Shown here: piece after piece, positions 32,066-37,590 of the stretch
Layout of the letters: each line of letters begins with the position of its first letter
How positions within the stretch are numbered: position 1 is the stretch's first letter
IMG/VR virus record: IMGVR_UViG_3300048922_000453
Coordinates: 1 to 37,590 of that record
Strand: one strand, 5' to 3'
Source: a virus
DNA: 37,590 bases
The notes under the pieces: generated by a model
The model's input: only the letters and a program-made list of their open reading frames with translations
Told to the model about the DNA's origin: nothing
Databases searched by the model: none
Program-made: the position numbers and the translations under genes

Positions 32066-32140
32066 GCGATTGATTCTCCACACACGTTGATTTAGTCGCG
32101 ACCGACGCTCAGGGCTGCAATCCCTGGGCGTCACTTTTTT
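32066..32140 (+). ncRNA. oop: oop-like antisense RNA
   Basis: A predicted RNA of about 75 nt between a good sigma70 promoter and an intrinsic terminator with an 11-bp stem (GACGCTCAGGG, 32104-32114, and CCCTGGGCGTC, 32122-32132; one G-T pair) and a T6 run at 32135-32140. Lambda OOP is 77 nt, lies between cII and O, and runs opposite to the early operon, as here. Unlike OOP it ends before the 3' end of the CII-position gene (32163) and instead covers the leader and ribosome-binding site of the 62-residue gene. Confidence 0.72.
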
Positions 32141-32162
32141 GGGGCTTAAAAAACTTTTCATT

Positions 32163-32699
32163 TCAAATGTCCTGCGCTTCGATCTGCACGCCTGACGCAT
32201 CAATCTTCCTGCCGTTCGCCACGAAAATATCTACAGAATGCTCAGCAACACCGACGCCATACAGCGCCATGAACCCCAGAAAGCCATGAATCTGGTGGCG
32301 CATTTTGGTGTGGAACAATGCGGACAGGGTTTTGCGCTCTTTGCTGTCGATCACACCGTCAGACGCTGCAGCAATTTTGGCGATTGCTAACTCACCAGCT
32401 GCTGCACTCGCTTTCATTTCGATGTCATACAGATCTACCTTATCCACCTCTTTCACTGCAGATACATCCACCAGCAGCTTCCCGTGACGTGTCGCGAAAA
32501 AGTCTGCCAGGCATGCAGTGCCGGATAAATCTTCCATCTTCATGAGTTCATCCAGGGTGAAGAAACGACTGCCACACTTGCGGTACATGTGGTTGTGAAA
32601 CTGATCGATGGTCATGCCTAAGTCATCGGCCATACCTAAACGACCTGCTCTGTGTGCTTTGCACATCAGTCGGATTGCTGTGTTGATTGTGTCTACCAT
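32163..32699 (-). CDS. YmfL-like regulator in the CII position
   Basis: A 178-residue protein similar to YmfL of the e14 prophage: AGRLGMADDLGMTIDQFHNHMYRKCGSRFFTLDEL is the DNA-binding part, followed by MEDLSGTACLADFFATRHG and KVDLYDIEMKASAAAG. The helix-turn-helix at about 17-40 suggests it controls early or lysogeny promoters. It is second in the leftward early operon after the Cro-like gene, the place of cII in lambda. Confidence 0.83.
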   Translation of the reverse strand: MVDTINTAIRLMCKAHRAGRLGMADDLGMTIDQFHNHMYRKCGSRFFTLDELMKMEDLSGTACLADFFATRHGKLLVDVSAVKEVDKVDLYDIEMKASAAAGELAIAKIAAASDGVIDSKERKTLSALFHTKMRHQIHGFLGFMALYGVGVAEHSVDIFVANGRKIDASGVQIEAQDI

Positions 32700-32724
32700 T
32701 TCTTATCGTCCGTTGTAGTTACGG

Positions 32725-32967
32725 TCATGCCGCAGTAGCTTTAGAATTCAATTCCGGCCAAATTTTCATCCAGTCAGCTGGGTGAAGGTCTTTCCTGCTA
32801 ATTACACCAGCTGAGTGAATTTCGATGAGAACTGACAATGCCGGACCGAGCTTCTGCCCTTTGCTAATTGCCTTGCGGAGATATTCAATCGTGGTTTCGC
32901 ATTTGACGGCGAACTCTCGTTGTCTACCCAGCGCAAGGCCATTCAGATACGTTCTTAACGTTTCCAT
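32725..32967 (-). CDS. cro: Cro-like repressor (YdaS type)
   Basis: An 80-residue DNA-binding protein (LRTYLNGLALGRQREFAVKC, ISKGQKLGPALSVLIEIHSAG, VISRKDLHPADW) with a helix-turn-helix and the RxDLxP ending of YdaS/Cro-type proteins. It is the first gene leftward from the operator cluster and divergent from the repressor, so it is Cro by position. AGGAGG lies just before its ATG. Confidence 0.88.
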   Translation of the reverse strand: METLRTYLNGLALGRQREFAVKCETTIEYLRKAISKGQKLGPALSVLIEIHSAGVISRKDLHPADWMKIWPELNSKATAA

Positions 32968-32992
32968 GGAGCCTCCTGTTGTTGATGATGGG

Positions 32993-33020
32993 AGTATACC
33001 TGCAAGTATATTTTATTCAA
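32993..33020 (-). promoter_or_regulatory. pR-like early promoter (leftward)
   Basis: Minus-strand TTGAAT (33020-33015), a 16-bp spacer and TATACT (32998-32993). The -10 and spacer are covered by the first operator, so repressor binding would shut it. Confidence 0.7.
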
Positions 33021-33049
33021 TACCTGAAGGTCATTTACCTGTGAGTAAT
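32995..33049. promoter_or_regulatory. Operator cluster OR-like (three sites)
   Basis: Sites TATACCTGCAAGTATA (32995-33010), AATACCTGAAGGTCAT (33019-33034) and TTTACCTGTGAGTAAT (33034-33049) share the pattern TATACC-N4-AGTATA. They overlap both the leftward early promoter and the repressor promoter. Three similar sites flank the other side of cI. Confidence 0.85.
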
Positions 33050-33061
33050 TTTTCGTATGAT
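33034..33061 (+). promoter_or_regulatory. pRM-like repressor promoter
   Basis: TTTACC (33034-33039), a 16-bp spacer and TATGAT (33056-33061). The expected transcription start falls on the cI start codon at 33068, which also lacks a Shine-Dalgarno, so the message is probably leaderless as from lambda pRM. Confidence 0.65.
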
Positions 33062-33067
33062 CCGGGT

Positions 33068-33754
33068 ATGAAAATCGATACCGACAAAGACGTTTTTGAA
33101 ATCCGGCGACTTAAGCTTCAGGAGCTTGTTGACAGATTCGAGACACAAAAGAAATTTGCTGAAGCGGCAGGCCTTGATGCGACTGTTGTTTCTCGGATGC
33201 TTTATCCACCAGGAAAAGCGAACAAACGTAATATCGGTGAACAATCAGCTCGCCAGATTGAAGATTCACTAAAATTAAGTCGTGGGTGGCTGGATGGATT
33301 AGCGAAGTCAGCAGAATCCAACGTCACCTATGTAGGCCCGAACGAACCTAAAGGAAGCTTCCCAGTCATAAGCTGGGTTAGTGCAGGACAATGGATGGAA
33401 GCGATAGAGCCTTATCACCCCAAGGGTGTAGACCGTTGGTATGAAACAACCGTTGATTGTTCAGAGAATTCATTCTGGCTTGATGTTAAGGGTGACTCGA
33501 TGACTGCGCCTGCTGGGCTTAGCATTCCTGAAGGTATGGCCATACTTATTGATCCGGAAATTGAAGCAAGGAATGGCAAGCTGGTCGTTGCCAAACTTGA
33601 TAGTGAGAATGAAGCAACTTTCAAAAAGCTTGTAGTCGATGCCGGTCGTAAATTTTTGAAACCACTTAATCCTCAATACCCTATGACTGAAATTGATGGC
33701 AATTGTCGAATCATTGGTGTTGTTGTTGATGCAAAAGTTACCAATCTTCCTTAA
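33068..33754 (+). CDS. cI: CI-type prophage repressor (S24 peptidase)
   Basis: A 228-residue repressor. The N-terminal helix-turn-helix is KKFAEAAGLDATVVSRML (29-46). The C-terminal S24 domain has the cleavage pair A106-G107 in SWVSAGQW, the Ser in KGDSM (S144) and Lys in ATFKKL (K186), so RecA-stimulated self-cleavage should be possible. ATG at 33068 is chosen because it begins the repressor homology and lies at the predicted transcript start; the longer frame back to 32825 runs through cro and the operators. It maintains lysogeny by binding the two operator clusters on either side. Confidence 0.93.
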   Translation: MKIDTDKDVFEIRRLKLQELVDRFETQKKFAEAAGLDATVVSRMLYPPGKANKRNIGEQSARQIEDSLKLSRGWLDGLAKSAESNVTYVGPNEPKGSFPVISWVSAGQWMEAIEPYHPKGVDRWYETTVDCSENSFWLDVKGDSMTAPAGLSIPEGMAILIDPEIEARNGKLVVAKLDSENEATFKKLVVDAGRKFLKPLNPQYPMTEIDGNCRIIGVVVDAKVTNLP

Positions 33755-33776
33755 CCACTCATAAGCCCTTTCGATG

Positions 33777-33799
33777 ACCCGGCAATTGCCGGGTTTTTT
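33777..33799 (+). terminator. Rightward terminator after cI
   Basis: A perfect palindrome ACCCGGCAATTGCCGGGT is followed by a T tract, 22 bp after the cI stop. Confidence 0.92.
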
Positions 33800-33850
33800 G
33801 TTTCCTGCTCCCGCCCCTCTAAAAATAAATCTCTATAACTTTCAATTAAA

Positions 33851-33912
33851 TATACCCACAAGTACAATTACTTTACCTTTGAGTATTTACTATCCATATA
33901 CTCGTAAGTATA
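33851..33912. promoter_or_regulatory. Operator cluster OL-like (three sites)
   Basis: Sites TATACCCACAAGTACA (33851-33866), TTTACCTTTGAGTATT (33872-33887) and TATACTCGTAAGTATA (33897-33912) match the consensus of the cluster left of cI. They cover the promoter of the rightward early operon. Confidence 0.85.
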
Positions 33913-33914
33913 TT
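33886..33914 (+). promoter_or_regulatory. pL-like early promoter (rightward)
   Basis: TTTACT (33886-33891), a 17-bp spacer and TATATT (33909-33914), overlapped by the second and third operators of this cluster. Confidence 0.6.
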
Positions 33915-33949
33915 TAGCTCATCGAATGCTTGCGGGGTATACCGTGAAA

Positions 33950-34099
33950 ATGATTAAGAACATGTCGAACACATCGGTTCGGGACCTGATTACGTTTTTG
34001 AGGCTCTTCCCAGATGCTGATGTTGTCTGTTGTGGTGATGCCGGTGTGGTGAGTGTGCAGTGTGATGTTGAAGACGTGGTTCGCGGACCAGCGCTTTAA
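33950..34099 (+). CDS. Small early protein in the N position
   Basis: A 49-residue frame (MIKNMSNTSVRDLITF to VVRGPAL) begins just after the rightward early promoter; GTG at 33944 is an alternative start. It contains a Cys pair (VVCCGDAG) and is acidic, not the short Arg-rich protein expected of an N antiterminator, although it occupies the N position before a terminator. Function unknown. Confidence 0.55.
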   Translation: MIKNMSNTSVRDLITFLRLFPDADVVCCGDAGVVSVQCDVEDVVRGPAL

Positions 34100-34119
34100 G
34101 AGTACGGAATTGCTGTGTT

Positions 34120-34157
34120 GGCGGTTACTCATGAAGGTTTGTTTAACCGCCCTTTTT
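34120..34157 (+). terminator. Rightward terminator in early leader (tL1-like)
   Basis: Stem GGCGGTT/AACCGCC with an 18-base loop is followed by CTTTTT. It lies 20 bp after the 49-residue gene, so downstream early genes need read-through or antitermination. Confidence 0.7.
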
Positions 34158-34376
34158 CACAACGACAAGGACATTTGCAAAGCGGGTGTTTTCGAACGCT
34201 TTAGAGACGTGGAGTAAGTGTCCTTTTCGTTGTGGTGATTAAAGCCCGGTAACGTTTCATGTTACGCAGGGGTAACAGTCAGAGCGCGGACTGGAGGGAA
34301 ACGGCGTTACTGCGACATGTAAGGGTCGCCGCCACAGCATTAAACCGCAGGCTGGTTCAGTCTTAATTGACCATCA
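34158..34376 (+). other. Structured untranslated leader
   Basis: No convincing gene. I see short hairpins, AAAGCG/CGCTTT (about 34177-34203) and GTAAC/GTTAC (about 34250-34266). This probably forms the leader of the Icd/Ash-like gene. Confidence 0.45.
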
Positions 34377-34823
34377 GTGCCTGCGCCGGATGGGGTAACC
34401 GGCACCACAATCAAAGAGCGCGGGCGTGAAAAACTGAATCCTGCGACCAGCACAAAAACCGAATCCCGATCGGGCTGGGCAAAAGATGGTGCAGGCGGAC
34501 CGCTCTTTTTGATTGTGGTGAATGCGGCCAGCGCGCGCGGAAGACTGACAAAGATTGCACACAGTCTAAGAGTTTCCGCTCTGGTGTTTGTCAGTCTGAC
34601 CAGAGCACCGGGAGGCACCCGGCACCGCAGCAACCTTTCAAGTGTGTGGAGTAATCGGGCTGTGGGTTATTGCAGTAACCCACCAGCCAACTTAAACGAA
34701 TCCCAAAAGTTTTTTATTGCCATCACTGGCAAGGGATTCATGCAACCAAAAATCGTGTGTGGAGAATTTCATGGAAAAGCCGAACGACCATATAACCGTA
34801 GGCATTATCACCCTGCCCTATAG
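34377..34823 (+). CDS. Icd/Ash-like protein
   Basis: A 148-residue frame from GTG (MPAPDGVTGTTIKERGREK). The central GGPLFLIVVNAASARGRL, SVWSNRAVGYCSNPPA and KFFIAITGKGF segments are typical of the P4 Ash and prophage Icd-like (cell division inhibitor-like) family. The DNA carries three long inverted repeats, so part of the conservation in this family may reflect RNA structure. It overlaps the next gene by 53 nt. Translation and toxicity are not proven by sequence; the Icd name is by similarity only. Confidence 0.65.
   Translation: MPAPDGVTGTTIKERGREKLNPATSTKTESRSGWAKDGAGGPLFLIVVNAASARGRLTKIAHSLRVSALVFVSLTRAPGGTRHRSNLSSVWSNRAVGYCSNPPANLNESQKFFIAITGKGFMQPKIVCGEFHGKAERPYNRRHYHPAL
34403..34520. 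repeat. Long inverted repeat 1 in the Icd/Ash region
   Basis: Perfect 13-bp arms CACCACAATCAAA (34403-34415) and TTTGATTGTGGTG (34508-34520), extended by GAGCG/CGCTC inside, across about 92 nt. Confidence 0.85.
34543..34596. repeat. Inverted repeat 2 in the Icd/Ash region
   Basis: Perfect 10-bp arms GACTGACAAA (34543-34552) and TTTGTCAGTC (34587-34596) with a 34-nt loop. Confidence 0.85.
34658..34688. repeat. Inverted repeat 3 in the Icd/Ash region
   Basis: Stem TGGGTTA (34663-34669) with TAACCCA (34676-34682) around a 6-base loop, extended after a bulge by GGCTG/CAGCC-like pairing. Confidence 0.8.
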
Positions 34824-34929
34824 CCATATCCTGAATGGCTGGATTTTGCCTGACGGCTCAGTAGTCACCAATCCAATTAAGGCGCAGAACGAAGCTGAGC
34901 GCCTTAACAGCACCATCACCATTCACTGA
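34771..34929 (+). CDS. Small early protein, unknown
   Basis: A 52-residue protein (MEKPNDHITVGIITLPYSH; LPDGSVVTNPIKAQNEAERL). The ATG at 34771 is chosen for GTGTGTGGAGAA directly upstream, which supplies the ribosome-binding site; the frame begins within the end of the Icd/Ash-like gene. This type of short protein often accompanies Icd-like genes in enterobacterial prophages. Function unknown. Confidence 0.72.
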   Translation: MEKPNDHITVGIITLPYSHILNGWILPDGSVVTNPIKAQNEAERLNSTITIH

Positions 34930-34939
34930 GGGCGATGAC

Positions 34940-35383
34940 ATGCATCATTTCAAATCCAATAAAGAAGTCGTCGCTGCAGGCCACCAGTTCGCTAAGAACA
35001 TCGGGATGGATACTCCTCTTATCGAAATGGCAAAGATGGTGACTGAGCTGTCGTCGCGTCTCGACGTTGCCACCGTTCGCGCCAATCTGATGGCTGCAGA
35101 GGTACTGCGTATCAACAGCGTTCTGCCTGACACCATCAACGCGCTTCAGGTTGCTGGGGCTGATATGACCCTGATTGATGACCTGAATGCAGCGCTTGCT
35201 ACGCCAGCCTGTGACCAGTGGATTCGAACACTGCGCGGTGAAGCACTCGGTGAGGCGCGTCGGGCTGTGTCAACTATGGGTAATCAACAGCTGCCTGGCA
35301 CCTCACAAGCGATCAACCTCATTTCCCAAATGGAAATGGATTTACTCCGCTCACGTACGGTAACGCTGAAGGTGGTGTCATGA
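34940..35383 (+). CDS. Ea22/Ead-like early protein
   Basis: A 147-residue helical protein. A coiled-coil-like N-terminal half (MVTELSSRLDVATVRANLMAAEVLR) is followed by LATPACDQWIRTLRGEALGEARRAV, which resembles the TPATDAFLAELKAQG segment of Ea22-type phage proteins. GAGG lies 8 nt before the ATG. It overlaps the next gene by ATGA. The role of this group in early phage development is not known. Confidence 0.62.
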   Translation: MHHFKSNKEVVAAGHQFAKNIGMDTPLIEMAKMVTELSSRLDVATVRANLMAAEVLRINSVLPDTINALQVAGADMTLIDDLNAALATPACDQWIRTLRGEALGEARRAVSTMGNQQLPGTSQAINLISQMEMDLLRSRTVTLKVVS

Positions 35384-35784
35384 AAAAGGTCGCCCAATTT
35401 CGCCGCAGCAATGGCCCTAACGCCGGATTCAGCGAAAAGCTTGCCTGGCAGTTATCCAAAGGCCCGGCAACGGGTCGGGAGCTGGCGCAGCAACTCGGTA
35501 TGACGCTGAGCGAGTTTAATCGTTTAGTCCTTCACATCATGCGCCGTGGTGGTGAAACACTTCAGGTTGAGGCATCCAATCAGGTTTGTCTCGGTGGCGG
35601 ATCAATTGACCGCTCTTACGCCCTGGTCAGAAATCCGCGCCGTGTTGCTCCCCCGCCATGTAAGCCAATGGTAATCAACCACAGGAATGACTGCTCTGAA
35701 GAGGCAAAGAAGCGCCACTGTGAAGCAGCAAAACGCCGCGCCCGTCTGATTGCCAGCGGGCTGTATCTGGAATGCATGGGTTAA
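35380..35784 (+). CDS. Winged-helix early protein
   Basis: A 134-residue basic protein with a helix-turn-helix at about 30-60 (LSKGPATGRELAQQLGMTLSEFNRLVLHIMRRGG) and a Pro-rich then Lys/Arg/Ala-rich C-terminal helix (SEEAKKRHCEAAKRRARL). A transcription or DNA-binding role is likely. It is coupled by ATGA to the gene before it. Confidence 0.68.
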   Translation: MKKVAQFRRSNGPNAGFSEKLAWQLSKGPATGRELAQQLGMTLSEFNRLVLHIMRRGGETLQVEASNQVCLGGGSIDRSYALVRNPRRVAPPPCKPMVINHRNDCSEEAKKRHCEAAKRRARLIASGLYLECMG

Positions 35785-35796
35785 GGATGGTGAGTG

Positions 35797-36093
35797 ATGG
35801 CTATTGTCTGCGATAAGCACCTGACCGATGAGGTCATTGCAAAAGCGTTTGAGAATACCAATTTCGGCCGGGATGACTACCGCACTATCCTTGCAGAAAC
35901 AGTGATGAAGCGTGCTGCCGGGTATCACTCAGGATGGACAGCAACAACCATCTGCATGCGACTGGGGCTGCTCAGCGAAAAGAATCAGTCCGCAACAAAG
36001 TTGGGGCTGACCATGGCATTCCATCACTACTACAGGCCGGTAGTTCGCGAAGCGATCAATGCCGCCCAACTCCGCGCAGGAGAGCCATCATGA
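35797..36093 (+). CDS. Unknown early phage protein
   Basis: A 98-residue helical protein (MAIVCDKHLTDEVIAKAF, YRTILAETVMKRAAGYHSG, MRLGLLSEKNQ). ATG at 35797 is used, with AAGGA 9 nt upstream; GTG one codon earlier is possible. Its stop overlaps the next start (ATGA). It resembles other small proteins found near nin-like or early genes but I cannot name it. Confidence 0.68.
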   Translation: MAIVCDKHLTDEVIAKAFENTNFGRDDYRTILAETVMKRAAGYHSGWTATTICMRLGLLSEKNQSATKLGLTMAFHHYYRPVVREAINAAQLRAGEPS

Positions 36094-36440
36094 CCGAAGA
36101 GCAGAAGCAGGCGCTGATTGAGTGGCTAAAACCTCAGATTGATGAGCTGCAAAATGTGTCCGATGAAATTCCTTTCGGGCTGGACTCAGACAGTGCAATG
36201 CACTTAAACGCCATGCGTATCGCGCTGTCCGCTCTGACCTCGCAGCCGGACTCAGCTCCCTGTGATTGGGTTTATATCCGATTTACCGACATCAGCAAAA
36301 GCCAGCGGATGAAATGTCAGATTGCATGGTCAGATTGGTTAAACAGTGTGATTTATGATGAAGAGGGAGCGCCGTTATTAATTTCCAATAGTGCTTTCCA
36401 AGTCATCCGCGCAGCCGGTTATCAGGTGGAGGGTGAGTGA
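36090..36440 (+). CDS. Unknown early phage protein
   Basis: A 116-residue protein (MTEEQKQALIEWLKPQIDEL, ALSALTSQPDSAPCDWVYIRF, FQVIRAAGYQVEGE). AGGAG just before 36090 and the ATGA junction settle the start; an upstream frame extending from 35934 is a different reading of the previous gene. The acidic helical N-terminus is seen in many prophage proteins; function unknown. Confidence 0.68.
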   Translation: MTEEQKQALIEWLKPQIDELQNVSDEIPFGLDSDSAMHLNAMRIALSALTSQPDSAPCDWVYIRFTDISKSQRMKCQIAWSDWLNSVIYDEEGAPLLISNSAFQVIRAAGYQVEGE

Positions 36441-36730
36441 TGTTCACCAAGGCGGATTTGCAAGCCAGGGTTGATGAGCTGGAAAAGGATAATCAGGCTC
36501 TAAAAAAAATTTTGGCGCGGGCAGAACGCGAGTTGAATGACAAGCTTGATCCCGAAGAACTGCCGCCCTTGCCAGTCCCTTACCTCATTACTTGTCAGAT
36601 GAAGTATTACCGGATGCCGTGGGAGCCATTCTGGTGTTACGAACATCTTCAATGGTGCGATGAGTTGGATAGCAGCTTTCCATATTCAATGGCTGATAAC
36701 TCATGCCCTGTTTGTAGAGGTGCTGAATAA
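36440..36730 (+). CDS. Coiled-coil/zinc-ribbon early protein
   Basis: A 96-residue protein. Residues 1-35 form a coiled coil (DLQARVDELEKDNQALKK), and the C-terminal half has Cys pairs (CYEHLQWC, CPVC) that could bind zinc. GGAGG is about 7 nt before ATG 36440. The next gene starts in a TAATG overlap. Confidence 0.65.
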   Translation: MFTKADLQARVDELEKDNQALKKILARAERELNDKLDPEELPPLPVPYLITCQMKYYRMPWEPFWCYEHLQWCDELDSSFPYSMADNSCPVCRGAE

Positions 36731-37068
36731 TGGCAAAGTCACCCGCCGAACGCAAAGCAGCGCAGCGTGCCAGACAGGCCGCTGCCGGTGGTAAAAAGCT
36801 GGAGCTGGCGCTGGATAGTCAGGAACTGGAGATGCTGGCGCAGAACTGCGCCGCACGCCGCCCCGGTCGTGAACCGTATGAGCTGAACGAGTACATAGCG
36901 CTGTTAATCCGCCAGGACAATGCACGGGTCCGTAGCCGGTTCAGGGCGATGAGTAAGCGCAAGTGCGGTAAGTGTGGTGACAATCTTCCTGTGCAGGATT
37001 GCCCATTGAAAGAAGAGTCAGCCTGCTGGGTTCGGCTGGGCTGGCACGAAACAAAACTTAACGTGTGA
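36730..37068 (+). CDS. Unknown early protein with C-terminal Cys cluster
   Basis: A 112-residue basic protein (start MAKSPAERKAAQRARQAA), a helical middle possibly like a ribbon-helix-helix dimer (ELALDSQELEMLAQNCAARRPG), and a C-terminal CGKCGDNLPVQDCPL cluster that could bind zinc. It is coupled to the previous gene (TAATG). The family is frequent in lambdoid prophages but is not characterised, to my knowledge. Confidence 0.68.
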   Translation: MAKSPAERKAAQRARQAAAGGKKLELALDSQELEMLAQNCAARRPGREPYELNEYIALLIRQDNARVRSRFRAMSKRKCGKCGDNLPVQDCPLKEESACWVRLGWHETKLNV

Positions 37069-37077
37069 CATGTCACA
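37064..37077. promoter_or_regulatory. Perfect 14-bp palindrome upstream of prtN-like gene
   Basis: TGTGACATGTCACA overlaps the end of the previous gene and lies 43 bp before the PrtN-like ATG. Its 12-bp core occurs twice more in the window (10839-10850 and 25045-25056). Confidence 0.5.
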
Positions 37078-37119
37078 TTGATTAAAATCCTGATGCAGCA
37101 GGAATGTGTGGAGAAGAAT

Positions 37120-37374
37120 ATGAATACAATGTTTTTATTGATGGCTGAATATGAGACGGCAACCGTTCCACTTAGCCAGGTATGCGAGAAATATTTTGGC
37201 ATGAAGTCGGCAACCGCTGAACGGAAGGCGTCGGAAAACAGATTGCCAATCCCAACATTCAGAACTGCGGAAAGCCAGAAGGCTCCGCGAATGGTACATA
37301 TCGCAGACCTTGCTGATTACATCGATCAGCAAAGAGAGGAAAGCAAAGCGGTGCACCGCGCAATGCAGGCGTAA
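37120..37374 (+). CDS. PrtN-like (pyocin activator family) regulator
   Basis: An 84-residue protein: NTMFLLMAEYETATVPLSQVC, KYFGMKSATAERKA, LPIPTFR, QKAPRMVHIADLADYIDQQRE. This is the PrtN family, named after the Pseudomonas pyocin activator and common near integrase or excisionase in enterobacterial prophages. It probably contains a helix-turn-helix like AlpA/Xis proteins. ATG at 37120 is chosen for GGAG 7 nt upstream. It ends 30 bp from the convergent AlpA-like gene. Target promoters are unknown. Confidence 0.85.
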   Translation: MNTMFLLMAEYETATVPLSQVCEKYFGMKSATAERKASENRLPIPTFRTAESQKAPRMVHIADLADYIDQQREESKAVHRAMQA

Positions 37375-37387
37375 ATAACTCTTTTCT

Positions 37388-37421
37388 GCGTGAACCCGAG
37401 ATGCTCACCTCTGGTTCACGC
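37388..37421. other. Inverted repeat between convergent prtN-like and alpA-like genes
   Basis: Perfect 9-bp arms GCGTGAACC (37388-37396) and GGTTCACGC (37413-37421). No clear T tract on either side; it may still separate the two convergent transcripts. Confidence 0.45.
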
Positions 37422-37590
37422 CACCATTCAAAATCCACTTATCAACTTCTGCAAGTATATAAAGTTTTGGCCTGCTTCGAATCGGCTTAGGGAATCCCAT
37501 TTTTTCCGTGTAATTCCTGATTGTCGTTCTTGATGTGACCCTCAGCTTGCTCATTACCTGCGCTTCAGTTACGAGTTCAATTTCAGCCAT
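37405..37590 (-). CDS. AlpA-family regulator / probable excisionase
   Basis: A 61-residue winged-helix protein (MAEIELVTEAQVMSKLRVTS, RTTIRNYTEKMGFPKPIRS, ILAEVDKWILN) of the AlpA/TorI type. Such proteins act as recombination directionality factors or as transcription factors for prophage integrase genes. It starts exactly at the window edge, so its promoter is not seen. Position at the prophage end, opposite the integrase end, fits an excision factor next to an att site. Confidence 0.82.
   Translation of the reverse strand: MAEIELVTEAQVMSKLRVTSRTTIRNYTEKMGFPKPIRSRPKLYILAEVDKWILNGGVNQR

Noticed and set aside
32825-33067. N-terminal extension of the cI frame
   Set aside because: It lies antisense to cro and across the operators; repressor homology begins at 33068.
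33914-34132. 72-codon minus-strand frame to the right of cI
   Set aside because: Runs against the early operon with no start signal; the plus-strand 49-residue frame fits better.
34340-34633. Minus-strand frames opposite the Icd/Ash-like gene
   Set aside because: They arise from the inverted repeats, which make both strands look similar.
1-37590. tRNA genes, CRISPR arrays, insertion sequences
   Set aside because: No cloverleaf, repeat-spacer array or transposase was seen in the window.

Overview
The window is a prophage of the HK97/lambda group of siphoviruses, almost certainly from an enterobacterium. The evidence is a lambda-type tail cassette, HK97-type connector and capsid sequence, a phage-21-type lysis cassette, a lambdoid immunity region and a Q antiterminator. 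Pantoea/Erwinia-like hosts are my guess, but the sequence alone does not prove the genus. Both terminal genes (integrase at base 1, AlpA-like regulator at base 37590) begin exactly at the window edges, so attL/attR and the host junctions are not visible.

Layout, left to right. 1-1131: tyrosine integrase reading inward. 1161-2188: accessory genes, namely a lipoprotein and a small LexA-box-controlled operon ending in a UmuD'-like protein. 2361-18961: leftward morphogenesis block. Reading in its own direction it holds terminase small subunit, a TerL/capsid fusion gene, connector and neck proteins, tail tube, G and G-T, tape measure, M, L, K, I, J, two tail-tip proteins, the Cor-like exclusion lipoprotein and the tail fibre. 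18962-19181: probable cos interval. 19182-22277: HNH endonuclease, two glycosyltransferase genes and a free-standing AT-rich moron. 22492-24315: a tiny candidate membrane peptide, an Acb2-like anti-CBASS protein with its partner, Rz/Rz1, SAR endolysin and pinholin. 24566-25530: late promoter/terminator region and Q. 25551-32967: leftward early operon (Cro, YmfL/CII position, replication initiator with an internal iteron origin, PerC-like protein, ParB-like protein, C5-cytosine methyltransferase, RusA, DUF968), tightly overlapped by ATGA junctions. 32995-33912: CI repressor between two three-site operator clusters. 33950-37374: rightward early operon (small unknowns, Icd/Ash-like protein in a highly structured region, PrtN-like activator), then the convergent AlpA-like gene.

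The main abnormality is in the head module. Residues 1-130 of a terminase large subunit, up to its Walker A, are joined in frame to the mature part of an HK97-type major capsid protein. The rest of the terminase, the portal, the protease and the capsid delta domain are absent from the window. As it stands the element should not package DNA or build heads. All expected tail, lysis, immunity and regulatory genes look intact, so it is either a recently crippled prophage or a step towards a tail-only particle.

Other points of interest are: a UmuD'-like protein that starts exactly at the UmuD cleavage position and lacks the catalytic Ser; an oop-like antisense RNA starting next to the start codon of a small gene; five 23-bp iterons inside the replication gene; six matching repressor operators and a probable leaderless cI mRNA; a -1 frameshift G-T gene; six TRD-like repeats in the methyltransferase; and several short genes that ordinary ORF cut-offs miss.
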